Virus record (IMG/VR): IMGVR_UViG_3300017605_000140
Span: 1-64,000 of that record
Length of the DNA stretch: 64,000 nt
Origin: a virus
Strand: one strand, 5' to 3'
The position numbers and the translations under genes were made by a program. This document shows positions 1 through 5,713 of this stretch, one piece after another; position 1 is the stretch's first letter; every line of letters starts with the position of its first letter. The notes beneath the pieces were generated by a model, which worked only from the letters and a program-made list of their open reading frames with translations, did no database searches and was not told the DNA's origin.

Positions 1-22
1 AATTTCATTATTAGGAGGAAAA

Positions 23-394
23 ATGGACCCCATTATTGCTGAAGAACTGGCTACCCGACTGGAATCGGGCAAGTATCCTCAAGGAACATGTGCCTTGCGA
101 AAGGATAACGATGAATTTTGCTGCCTCGGTGTTCTGAGTGAAATGGCTGTTGAGGCTGGTGTTATTCCTCCGCCGATTTTGAATGTAATCGGCGTGTATC
201 AGTACGGTGACGAGACAGGTTACGAGACTGGTGTTCTTCATAGGGTTATTATGGAATGGGCGGGAATGAAAACCGTTGTGGGGAAATATATTGACGAAGA
301 CGGTTATACGCACCTTTTGACTGAGAAAAACGACGCTGGAGATAGTTTCCCTGAAATCGCTAAGATTATCCGGGAAAACGTAACTAGGCTCTAG
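23..394 (+). CDS. Conserved phage protein of unknown function (FCCLGVL family)
   Basis: A 123-residue protein with an ideal ribosome site (AGGAGG) 6-10 bases before the ATG. Residues about 15-40 carry a pattern G-K-Y-x-Q-G followed by F-C-C-L-G-V-L, which I recognise from many small phage and bacterial hypothetical proteins; no function is known for them. There is no signal peptide or membrane segment. Its promoter lies left of the window. It is followed after 7 nt by the first copy of the repeated hairpin element and then by a tRNA-like structure. Family recognition is from memory; the reading frame itself is secure. Confidence 0.8.
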   Translation: MDPIIAEELATRLESGKYPQGTCALRKDNDEFCCLGVLSEMAVEAGVIPPPILNVIGVYQYGDETGYETGVLHRVIMEWAGMKTVVGKYIDEDGYTHLLTEKNDAGDSFPEIAKIIRENVTRL

Positions 395-401
395 TCGAGT
401 T

Positions 402-446
402 AAGTCATTCCTCGGGAAATCGAGGATTGGCTTTGTTCGCCTAGCG
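402..446 (+). promoter_or_regulatory. Repeated hairpin element, copy 1
   Basis: The hairpin starts 7 nt after the stop codon of the preceding gene. The outer arms AAGTCA and TGGCTT pair (6 bp, one G-U), then a T-T mismatch, then inner arms TCCTCG and CGAGGA (6 bp), with a 6-nt loop GGAAAT. It is followed by TGTTCGCCTAGCG, matching the shared box TGG-N4-CTAGA with two changes. Same architecture as the copies at 1326, 1926 and others. Function unknown. Confidence 0.6.
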
Positions 447-453
447 AGCATAT

Positions 454-563
454 GGGATTGATAGGCAGGCAAAAGATTCCTGTAATTGTGAGATTACAGG
501 CAGGTTTACTTTTCTTTTCCTGATTGTGGTCTTTTGCACCTAGTTCGAATCTAGGCAATCCCC
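454..563 (+). ncRNA. tRNA-like structure with no assignable anticodon
   Basis: The ends look like a tRNA: GGGATTG at 454-460 pairs perfectly with CAATCCC at 556-562, directly preceded by a canonical T-arm (stem CCTAG/CTAGG, 7-base loop TTCGAAT, 539-555). The interior does not fit. There is an 8-bp hairpin at 479-500 with loop TGTGAG, a CAGG/CCTG hairpin at 501-522 with a 14-base T-rich loop, and about 16 unpaired bases. A His-type loop TTGTGAGA can be drawn but has 8 bases. At 110 nt it is too long for a normal class II tRNA. It could be a degenerate tRNA, a tRNA with an insertion, or a tRNA mimic. Confidence 0.4.
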
Positions 564-580
564 CGGAAAGGATAAATAAA

Positions 581-784
581 ATGACAATCCGAGTTATTCA
601 ATTCCATAACTGCGACCGGTGTAAGAAAGATTTTGATCCTAATCCTCATTACAATACCCCAATGATTGATGACTTGTCTTTCATGGTCAAGAAGAATGGC
701 GGAGGTTCTATGCTCTCAAACATGAGTCTGGAATTCTGCGAGGAATGCTCGGATGAATTTCTTCACTTCATGAAGAGGAATTGA
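581..784 (+). CDS. Small zinc-ribbon-like protein
   Basis: A 67-residue protein. I place the start at 581 because AAAGGA lies 9-14 bases before it and because an upstream in-frame start would overlap the tRNA-like structure. Two Cys pairs, C-D-R-C near residue 11 and C-E-E-C near residue 53, probably bind one zinc. No catalytic motif is visible. The next gene begins one base after its stop codon, so the two are probably translated together. Function unknown. Confidence 0.7.
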   Translation: MTIRVIQFHNCDRCKKDFDPNPHYNTPMIDDLSFMVKKNGGGSMLSNMSLEFCEECSDEFLHFMKRN

Positions 785-785
785 A

Positions 786-962
786 ATGGGAATTGAAGAG
801 CGGGAAATCCAGACGATAAACGGCTGGTCTCTTACTACTGTTATTGCTAAGGCGTCTGAGTGGGGAGCACCTCTAGAGGATATTTCCATAGAGCCTGTCA
901 GAATTGCCCCGGGACTTAACGCAGTACCGGCTATGATCTGGTATGAGAGGAAGTCAGACTAA
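786..962 (+). CDS. Small protein of unknown function
   Basis: A 58-residue ORF filling the gap between two Cys-rich genes. It begins directly after the upstream stop, and its TAA overlaps the next start in the arrangement TAATG, a typical translational-coupling junction. The sequence is mixed acidic and hydrophobic with no Cys, signal or membrane segment. I do not recognise it. The tight packing is the main reason to believe it is real. Confidence 0.65.
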   Translation: MGIEEREIQTINGWSLTTVIAKASEWGAPLEDISIEPVRIAPGLNAVPAMIWYERKSD

Positions 963-1318
963 TGTCGCTTGAGAATTATGGAACTGTTTGGGTCTGCGTT
1001 AACTGTTTGCATCACCACGCGAACGGAGAATGCGGAGACTGCCACTCAGACCATGGACATGATGCAGAGCCGTTGAATAAGATTAAATGGCCTTTCTCGC
1101 TCGCTGAGGGCGTGGGTTGGGAGGATCATGACGAAGATTGTCTTACGTATACCGTCAATGATCTTAAGGCCCGTTTCCCGCACATGATTTGGCCGGACGT
1201 TCCGGGCGATTACGAGTGTAAATGTGATTATGTCGCACACAGTTATACAGGTTGCGACGGTTGCGGAACATACCTGCACGGCGAGCGCCATATTGTGACG
1301 CTGTTCAAGGAAGTCTAG
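962..1318 (+). CDS. Cys/His-rich putative zinc-binding protein
   Basis: A 118-residue protein with about ten Cys and many His. Visible groups are C-V-N-C at about 12-15, C-G-D-C at about 24-27, C-K-C near 86 and C-D-G-C near 98, which suggests two zinc sites, one in each half. Its start overlaps the upstream stop (TAATG). It is followed after 7 nt by hairpin copy 2. Whether it binds nucleic acid or protein cannot be told. Confidence 0.7.
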   Translation: MSLENYGTVWVCVNCLHHHANGECGDCHSDHGHDAEPLNKIKWPFSLAEGVGWEDHDEDCLTYTVNDLKARFPHMIWPDVPGDYECKCDYVAHSYTGCDGCGTYLHGERHIVTLFKEV

Positions 1319-1325
1319 ACATCTT

Positions 1326-1372
1326 TACTCGTCTCCCTGTTGACACAGGGTGGCGGGTATGGCAGCCTAGAG
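1326..1372 (+). promoter_or_regulatory. Repeated hairpin element, copy 2
   Basis: A 34-nt hairpin (1326-1359) starting 7 nt after a stop codon. Outer arms TACTCGTC and GGCGGGTA pair over 8 bp; a T-T mismatch follows; inner arms CCCTGT and ACAGGG pair over 6 bp around the loop TGAC. The box TGGCAGCCTAGAG (1360-1372) follows. The loop region contains TTGACA, but no -10 hexamer lies at a normal distance. The copy at 1926 has the same length and outer arms with compensatory inner changes. Confidence 0.7.
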
Positions 1373-1396
1373 GCTAGTCAACAGGAAGAGGAAACC

Positions 1397-1687
1397 ATGG
1401 ATGCTCTGGAACTTACGCGCAAGGTTGCAGCCAACCCGCATGTAAAAAAGATGGTAGGGAAGCAACAGGCAATGCGTAAGCGGTTTGAGGCTGACTACGG
1501 ACCTGAATTCTATGTGCCCAACTGCACGGAGGAAGAGCTTGCCGACCCCACCACCCAACTTACCCGCTGGCCTGGTGAACGGGGTGTGAGCCGTTGGACC
1601 GTTGCGGAGGAAGCAGAGTATAACGCCCTGACTGCCCGTCTGAGCGCCTACCGTGCCACCTTGCGGGAACTGTACTCCGCCAAGTAG
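1397..1687 (+). CDS. Hypothetical protein, basic and helical
   Basis: A 96-residue protein. I use the ATG at 1397, preceded by GGAAGAGGAAA, rather than an upstream start that would overlap the hairpin element. The sequence is rich in Ala, Arg and Glu with predicted helices at both ends and a Pro-rich middle. It has one Cys and no recognised domain. It lies between two hairpin elements with one other small gene. Function unknown. Confidence 0.7.
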   Translation: MDALELTRKVAANPHVKKMVGKQQAMRKRFEADYGPEFYVPNCTEEELADPTTQLTRWPGERGVSRWTVAEEAEYNALTARLSAYRATLRELYSAK

Positions 1688-1729
1688 TATCAGCCCCAGA
1701 CAACCGTACAGAGACGTTTAGGAGTCAAA

Positions 1730-1918
1730 ATGAACGCACCACTCGTCCTCCGCCCGACTGACCGGCATTACCTCGTTACGAATGGTTCGGAGACCAACGA
1801 AAAGATTCTCTTTGGGAAGACGCTTCCTCTTACGCAGCGAGCCGCACGTGGTTTCGTAAAGAAGAATGGTGGTCGTGTGATAAAGCGTACGACTGCAAGG
1901 CGACTCGGCCTGATCTAG
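1730..1918 (+). CDS. Small basic protein
   Basis: A 62-residue protein with TTTAGGAG seven bases before the ATG. The second half is strongly basic (R-A-A-R-G-F-V-K-K-N-G-G-R-V-I-K-R), which would suit nucleic-acid binding, but no known fold is recognised. The stop codon is followed after 7 nt by hairpin copy 3. Function unknown. Confidence 0.65.
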   Translation: MNAPLVLRPTDRHYLVTNGSETNEKILFGKTLPLTQRAARGFVKKNGGRVIKRTTARRLGLI

Positions 1919-1925
1919 GGAGCTT

Positions 1926-1972
1926 TACTCGTCTCTATTCTTGAGAATAGCGGCGGGTATGGAATTCTAGAG
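1926..1972 (+). promoter_or_regulatory. Repeated hairpin element, copy 3
   Basis: A 34-nt hairpin (1926-1959) starting 7 nt after a stop codon and exactly 600 nt from copy 2. Outer arms TACTCGTC and GGCGGGTA are identical to copy 2; inner arms CTATTC and GAATAG pair over 6 bp with loop TTGA. Compared with copy 2, inner pairs 2, 3, 5 and 6 differ on both sides yet stay paired. The box TGGAATTCTAGAG follows and runs into the next ribosome site. Confidence 0.7.
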
Positions 1973-1985
1973 AAAGGTAATTAGA

Positions 1986-2132
1986 GTGTTCACAGAGCTT
2001 TATACTTTTTTCTTGAAAAAGCTCCGTAAAGACAATGGTTTATGGTGGGCGCTCGTTTATACGTGGAATCAGTATAAATGGCTAAGGATATGCAAAAATC
2101 CTAAGCGCTTGCAGAAATGGATGGAAGACTGA
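1986..2132 (+). CDS. Small Trp-rich basic protein, GTG start
   Basis: A 48-residue ORF beginning with GTG; AAAGG lies about nine bases upstream. It is rich in Lys, Arg and aromatic residues, with six Trp, and could be a short amphipathic or membrane-associated peptide, though no clean membrane helix is seen. Its TGA overlaps the next ATG (TGATG), which supports it as a genuine gene. Function unknown. Confidence 0.6.
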   Translation: MFTELYTFFLKKLRKDNGLWWALVYTWNQYKWLRICKNPKRLQKWMED

Positions 2133-2578
2133 TGTTTAAGAATTACTCGATTTGCTCTCGTTGCGGCGCGGTTATCGAAAAGCGACAGCTTTCGCATGGG
2201 GAAGAGTGGGAAAGTTTTGGTGAGTATATGTGTGTGAATAACAATGCGCACTTTCCCACCAATCCAGAAGAGTACCGTTCTGAGAAATTCGGTAATGATA
2301 TCCGTGCCGAGATCCTTTGGCAGTTTTCCTTTGAATCTGTCCAAGACGACGATTTGGGGGATGTGAGTGATTTTGGGTGGTTCGCTCTTTTCAAGGAATT
2401 CAATGCGATTCTTGAGATGGATTCCCGAGGTTTTGTCCGAGTATCTGTTTATGAATCAGAAGAATTGACTATGGATATGTGGGAAGGGCTTAATGTTGAG
2501 TATTCCGAATGGATGGACGCAGACCCAAATTCCTACGATGATGAATCGGATTACTACGGTTCAGGTTACGACTTCTAA
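2132..2578 (+). CDS. Acidic protein with N-terminal Cys pair
   Basis: A 148-residue protein. The start at 2132 is chosen because it overlaps the upstream stop (TGATG) with GGAAGA before it. It begins with a C-S-R-C pair near residue 8 and a lone Cys near 34, then becomes strongly acidic; the last 25 residues are dominated by Asp, Glu, Ser and Tyr. Acidic tails of this type occur in DNA mimics and host-takeover proteins, but nothing here shows that role. Confidence 0.7.
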   Translation: MFKNYSICSRCGAVIEKRQLSHGEEWESFGEYMCVNNNAHFPTNPEEYRSEKFGNDIRAEILWQFSFESVQDDDLGDVSDFGWFALFKEFNAILEMDSRGFVRVSVYESEELTMDMWEGLNVEYSEWMDADPNSYDDESDYYGSGYDF

Positions 2579-2607
2579 AGCTAGTTGATTCTCTCGCACC
2601 CTGCCGC

Positions 2608-2665
2608 TAAAAGATCTTGAATCTGGTGGTTGACAGGGTGGGGGAGTGTCCACTAGGTTGGACAC
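2608..2665 (+). promoter_or_regulatory. Promoter with operator-like palindrome (P1)
   Basis: A -35 box TTGACA (2630-2635) and -10 box TAGGTT (2654-2659) are separated by 18 bases. The -10 lies between inverted repeats GTGTCC (2646-2651) and GGACAC (2660-2665), a good position for a repressor. The upstream stretch TAAAAGATCTTGA (2608-2620) recurs at the same distance before the promoter at 3204. It drives the gene at 2696. Confidence 0.65.
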
Positions 2666-2695
2666 AACAGCAAGACAGCAGGAAGGGAACAGCGA

Positions 2696-3184
2696 ATGAT
2701 CTACTACCGCGCTGGTAAGTGGGTAGCGTTCAACCGTGAGACGCATGAGCGTATGGAAAAGCCCGAATACCCGCGCCTTTCGGAATTCGATGGTGATATT
2801 TCGCTTTACTACAAGGCGACTTATCGCTACGTTTCCCAAACGAAGGTTTGGGATGCGTTTGTCGAATCCCTTCCCCCCGCTATTGAGTACAAGCGTCCGA
2901 AGCTTGTTCACGCCACGGAAAAGGGCGTTCCCGTTCCGCACTTGCGGAGTGGTGGACGCCGTAAGCACAAGAACGGTGCGGGTGTCTCGGCTAACTCCCG
3001 TATCCTCCCTCACAGGGTTGCGGATGATGGGGAGAAAGGAAAGGGTCATCGCAGGGAGATCAAGCGCAAGGAACGTGTTCAGTGGCTCTCTGAGTGGCAG
3101 GAAGAGCTAGACAGGGATGCAATGTACCCCCAGCCTGTAGACATATGGTTCGGAGAAGACAGAGAAGTAGATTACGGGCTGTAA
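2696..3184 (+). CDS. Hypothetical basic protein
   Basis: A 162-residue protein with GGAAGGGAA before the ATG. The N-terminal half is mixed with many Tyr; residues about 90-130 are very basic, with runs such as G-G-R-R-K-H-K and R-R-E-I-K-R-K, suggesting contact with nucleic acid. The tail is acidic. It has its own promoter (P1). No domain is recognised. Confidence 0.7.
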   Translation: MIYYRAGKWVAFNRETHERMEKPEYPRLSEFDGDISLYYKATYRYVSQTKVWDAFVESLPPAIEYKRPKLVHATEKGVPVPHLRSGGRRKHKNGAGVSANSRILPHRVADDGEKGKGHRREIKRKERVQWLSEWQEELDRDAMYPQPVDIWFGEDREVDYGL

Positions 3185-3233
3185 AAGATCTTGAGCTAGT
3201 AGCTTGACAGGGCGGATGTTGCCAGGGTAACGT
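3182..3233 (+). promoter_or_regulatory. Promoter with shared upstream element (P2)
   Basis: TTGACA (3204-3209) and TAACGT (3228-3233) are 18 bases apart. The same 13-base TAAAAGATCTTGA as in P1 lies 9 bases before the -35 (3182-3194) and here includes the stop codon of the upstream gene. The region from -35 to about 3247 is an imperfect dyad, and GCCCCT/AGGGGC forms a second hairpin in the leader. It drives the gene at 3284. Confidence 0.6.
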
Positions 3234-3283
3234 CTGTCCTATCAAGCCCCTAACCCAAGGGGCCGAGAAAGAGGAGTAAGGAA

Positions 3284-4183
3284 ATGGCTACTCGCAAGGC
3301 TAAGGGCATCATCGTTAACGGCGTTGATCTGACGGAACTGTTCAGTACTCTTGTGGAGCTTGCCCCTACGGAAGAGGAACCTGTCACCGTAGATGAGATG
3401 AACGCGGAAATGGGTGGAGAGAACACCTTCGAAGCACTGAGTGTGCTTGCTGACGCTGAGCTTGTTGATTTCGACCGAGCAGGTAAGCTGTGGCTCACTG
3501 TTCCTGATGTCTCCCTGGACAATGCTGAGAGCATTCTTCGGGAAGCTTTGGAGACTTCCTCGTTCGAGCCGTCCGTGGTTCCTACTAAGGCTGCTGAGTA
3601 CGCGGAGCGCACGAAGTACAACGCGGATGTTGCTGCGTCTCAGGAGGACGGCGGTCAGCACCTTCACCCCATGCCGGATGCTCGTCCGCGTATGGTGGAA
3701 GCCCGAGAGGCTGGCAAGATCATGGATGAGATTGTAGAAAAGCTTGTGGATGAGGCTTATTCGGCACAGACTCCGGTAATTGCGGAGAATGGTGAAAAGA
3801 TCACCATTCCGGTTGATTTTGACGACCCCTCCAAGGGTCGGCGAGAGCTTGACGCTAGCAAGGGTGAGCGTCTCCTCGGAGAGACTTCCTATACCGTGTC
3901 GGACATGCGTAGGGAAGATATGGCTTTGGGTACGGCAATTCGAGAGGCTCTTTCCACCATGCCTGCAATTGCCACGTGGACCCCTACCTTCCACGAGTCA
4001 AAGATCACCGAGGAATTTGAGGTTCCCGAGGTTCTTCCGGCTGTTCCGGATGGCGTGACTGAGAACACGTGGTTCATGGCTCACGCTGCCGACACAGAGA
4101 CTGGCAGGGCATGGTGGATGCGTAAGGCAGAGGCACAGATGAACGCCTTCAACCTGTCTCAGCCGGAAGTGGCTCCGTTCTAA
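3284..4183 (+). CDS. Hypothetical acidic protein, possibly abundant early product
   Basis: A 299-residue protein with AGGAGTAAGG before the ATG. It is acidic and soluble. The first 95 residues could form a small winged-helix-like unit (helix, helix, then a strand containing K-L-W-L-T-V), but I do not rely on it. Residues about 195-290 hold alternating helices and end in W-W-M-R-K-A. It has a dedicated promoter (P2) and the GC-richest codon use of this block, which may mean strong expression. Not recognised. Confidence 0.75.
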   Translation: MATRKAKGIIVNGVDLTELFSTLVELAPTEEEPVTVDEMNAEMGGENTFEALSVLADAELVDFDRAGKLWLTVPDVSLDNAESILREALETSSFEPSVVPTKAAEYAERTKYNADVAASQEDGGQHLHPMPDARPRMVEAREAGKIMDEIVEKLVDEAYSAQTPVIAENGEKITIPVDFDDPSKGRRELDASKGERLLGETSYTVSDMRREDMALGTAIREALSTMPAIATWTPTFHESKITEEFEVPEVLPAVPDGVTENTWFMAHAADTETGRAWWMRKAEAQMNAFNLSQPEVAPF

Positions 4184-4197
4184 GCTAGTGTGCTTTA

Positions 4198-4247
4198 GGG
4201 GTAATCCTGCTTGAAAGGGTAGGATTACTTCTATGGTTCCCTAGAAA
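4198..4247 (+). promoter_or_regulatory. Repeated hairpin element, copy 4
   Basis: GGGGTAATCCT (4198-4208) pairs with AGGATTACTTC (4221-4231) over 11 bp with two G-U pairs, and the 12-nt loop contains TTGAAA. Total length is again 34 nt, but this copy starts 14 rather than 7 nt after the stop codon. TATGGTTCCCTAGAAA follows (4232-4247) and forms part of the next ribosome site. Confidence 0.55.
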
Positions 4248-4255
4248 GGAATGCC

Positions 4256-4441
4256 ATGAAGGTAACGTTTGGTGCTGCTGTTATTGAAGGCTATGTCCGT
4301 AATACTCCGCATAGTCCTGCCACTGTCATCATTGACGCACTCGACAATACTGTGTGGGATGACGGAGAATACAACTCGTATAACCAGGGAATGTCAAAGG
4401 TTCGCATCACCATAGAGGTTATCGAGGTTATAGAGGATTAA
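4256..4441 (+). CDS. Small protein of unknown function
   Basis: A 61-residue protein with GAAAGGAATGCC before the ATG. It is a beta-rich sequence ending in alternating Ile/Val/Glu with no Cys and no membrane segment. It is the last gene of the rightward block and is followed 15 nt later by a strong terminator. Function unknown. Confidence 0.65.
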   Translation: MKVTFGAAVIEGYVRNTPHSPATVIIDALDNTVWDDGEYNSYNQGMSKVRITIEVIEVIED

Positions 4442-4455
4442 TAAGTAAATACGAG

Positions 4456-4496
4456 AATCCCCTACCAATTAGATTCACTGGTAGGGGATTTCTTTA
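4456..4496 (+). terminator. Rho-independent terminator of rightward block
   Basis: A 12-bp perfect stem, AATCCCCTACCA with TGGTAGGGGATT, an 11-nt loop, then TTCTTTA. It ends the rightward genes where they meet the leftward block. Confidence 0.85.
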
Positions 4497-4612
4497 TGCC
4501 GGTATGTTGACATGTTCTTGCCATGGCTATGTCGGCGGGGATGGGTTGTACAACGAGTGGTACAGAGAAGCCGTGTGTGGCTCTCTAACAAGATCCAATA
4601 CGTAGCAGGTCT

Positions 4613-4661
4613 CCTAGGTCACCTCGATGTCAGTTGGTCCTTAGAGGACCATACAGACGCC
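4613..4661 (-). promoter_or_regulatory. Repeated hairpin element, divergent copy
   Basis: On the minus strand, 7 nt after the stop of the 51-codon gene. The inner arms TGGTCC and GGACCA pair over 6 bp around TCTAA; the outer part pairs with one T-T mismatch and one bulged A. A box AGG-TGAC-CTAGG follows, one change from the family box at the first base. No convincing gene follows it. Confidence 0.4.
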
Positions 4662-4668
4662 TTCATGG

Positions 4669-4824
4669 CTACTTGCGTGCTCCGTGCCCGAACTCATGCA
4701 TGGCAATGGCACGACGCTGTCTCTCTGCCATGGCCCGTGACTGGGGATGGTGGCTGTAGGTCTTGCCCGTATCCTTATTGGTGACCTTGTACCCTTCCCC
4801 TGACTTCCTGATCGCGTACGGCAT
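4669..4824 (-). CDS. Small conserved-type basic protein (KDTGKxxS motif)
   Basis: A 51-residue ORF. The ATG is preceded by GGGGAGA within the end of the upstream gene. The pattern Y-K-V-x-N-K-D-T-G-K-T-Y-S-x-H-P followed by a helix rich in Ala, Arg and Gln and an H-G-x-x-K tail resembles a very common family of small phage proteins of unknown function in which residues after the beta turn form one helix. The GC content is higher than the surroundings. The resemblance is from memory. Confidence 0.65.
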   Translation of the reverse strand: MPYAIRKSGEGYKVTNKDTGKTYSHHPQSRAMAERQRRAIAMHEFGHGARK

Positions 4825-4827
4825 CGG

Positions 4828-5015
4828 CTATCTCCCCTCTCGCCCTGAAGAGGCTGAGAGCAGGCTTGTATGGCTCTCTGAGGCGATGGCAGAGGTAGTA
4901 TGGTGATGGGGTACGGGCTTGGCGTCATGGACTCCCACAGCTAAGCCCGAGGACAGCACGACAGACAGACCCATACTGGCAAATGTTTTCTTATCCCATA
5001 AATGATGAGTTTCCA
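4828..5015 (-). CDS. Small putative secreted or membrane-anchored peptide
   Basis: A 62-residue ORF with AGGAGAAATT before the ATG. Two Lys near residue 9 are followed by an uncharged stretch (about residues 12-29, rich in Ser, Leu, Val, Gly), like a signal peptide or signal anchor; the remainder is His- and Ser-rich. It lies just beyond the terminator at 5038-5081, so expression needs read-through or a promoter I cannot see. It may be a toxin, lysis peptide or exclusion peptide; no evidence separates these. Confidence 0.5.
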
Positions 5016-5037
5016 TAATTTCTCCTGAAAGGAAATA

Positions 5038-5081
5038 CAAAAAGCGGATATATTCCCAATTCTACGGGAATATATCCGCTT
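5038..5081 (-). terminator. Terminator of leftward small-gene block
   Basis: A 15-bp perfect stem (5043-5057 with 5066-5080), loop of 8 nt, followed on the minus strand by TTTTTG. It ends transcription coming from 8.2 kb. Confidence 0.85.
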
Positions 5082-5098
5082 ATAGTTAAATCAGACTA

Positions 5099-5350
5099 TC
5101 AGGCTGCCTCATCGTCCTCATAGGAAATAGTTACCAGAGAATTACCATCAATGGTGAAAGACTGAGGAATTGTTCCCAACTTCCGCCAATTAGTCTCCGC
5201 AGGATCAGAAATCAGATAACCAGTCAAGTGCCAGTCTCCTCGGTCAAATTCCACATCAGATCGTACTTCAAATGTGCGACCCCGGGAATCAGTGACGATA
5301 TCTCCGAAGCGGATATCCGCAGGCAGTTGATTCTTATACGTAACCAACAA
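5099..5350 (-). CDS. Hypothetical protein, TTG start
   Basis: An 83-residue protein. AAAGG lies 7 bases before a TTG, which I take as the start since no in-frame ATG exists nearby. It is predicted all-beta: short strands separated by Gly, Asp and Asn, including the phrase R-G-R-T-F-E-V-R, ending acidic. Last gene before the terminator. Not recognised. Confidence 0.7.
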   Translation of the reverse strand: MLVTYKNQLPADIRFGDIVTDSRGRTFEVRSDVEFDRGDWHLTGYLISDPAETNWRKLGTIPQSFTIDGNSLVTISYEDDEAA

Positions 5351-5376
5351 AGTAATGCCTTTCAGTGAATAATAAA

Positions 5377-5652
5377 TTAAATCAGAACCAGATCAGGCCA
5401 GTAATAAATATACGAATTGCCCATATCATCGGACCTAGTACGCTGGGCCATAGCGTATGCGATATCCATATCGTCAGACCATTCAGTACGAGTAGCAAGC
5501 TCAATAAATAAAATCGCGAGATCAGAAATCTTCCCTACAATACCTGGGCAAGTGGCTCCATACATATGACGTCCCGAATATTCGTCATAGAGTGCGCCGT
5601 CAGTATTTTCAATAGCATCCAAAAACAATTGCCTGTCAATTTCAAATCTCAT
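5377..5652 (-). CDS. Hypothetical protein
   Basis: A 91-residue protein with AGAGGAAAC before the ATG, immediately downstream of hairpin copy 5. It is acidic with many Tyr, Asp and Met and a hydrophobic stretch I-S-D-L-A-I-L-F-I-E-L-A near residue 45 that looks like a buried helix rather than a membrane segment. Function unknown. Confidence 0.7.
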   Translation of the reverse strand: MRFEIDRQLFLDAIENTDGALYDEYSGRHMYGATCPGIVGKISDLAILFIELATRTEWSDDMDIAYAMAQRTRSDDMGNSYIYYWPDLVLI

Positions 5653-5663
5653 ATCAGTTTCCT

Positions 5664-5706
5664 CTCTAGGCGACCATAACCGCCGCTCTTTGCAGAGCGA
5701 CGACTA
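5664..5706 (-). promoter_or_regulatory. Repeated hairpin element, copy 5
   Basis: On the minus strand, 7 nt after a stop codon. Outer arms TAGTCGTC and GGCGGTTA (8 bp with G-U pairs) closely resemble those of copies 2 and 3; inner arms GCTCT and AGAGC pair over 5 bp with a GCAA tetraloop. Total 30 nt. The box TGGTCGCCTAGAG (5676-5664) follows and merges with the ribosome site of the next gene. Confidence 0.7.
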
Positions 5707-5713
5707 AAGCAGT

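Noticed and set aside
454-563. The T-arm sequence as a phage attachment site (attP) copied from a host tRNA end.
   Set aside because: No integrase or excisionase gene is recognised nearby, and the matching 5' acceptor arm is present only 110 nt away.
1340-1372. TTGACA in hairpin copy 2 as a normal promoter.
   Set aside because: No -10 hexamer lies 16-19 bases downstream; the TAGAG motif is too far away, and other copies lack TTGACA.
3242-3994. A 250-codon minus-strand frame opposite 3284-4183.
   Set aside because: The plus-strand gene has a promoter, a strong ribosome site and consistent codon use; the reverse frame is its shadow.
4507-4530. TTGACA followed by TATGTC as a rightward promoter.
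   Set aside because: The spacer is only 15 and it would transcribe nothing but antisense of the small leftward genes.
4512-4784. A 90-codon plus-strand frame after the first terminator.
   Set aside because: It lies antisense to the 51-codon gene, has no ribosome site and lies downstream of a strong terminator.
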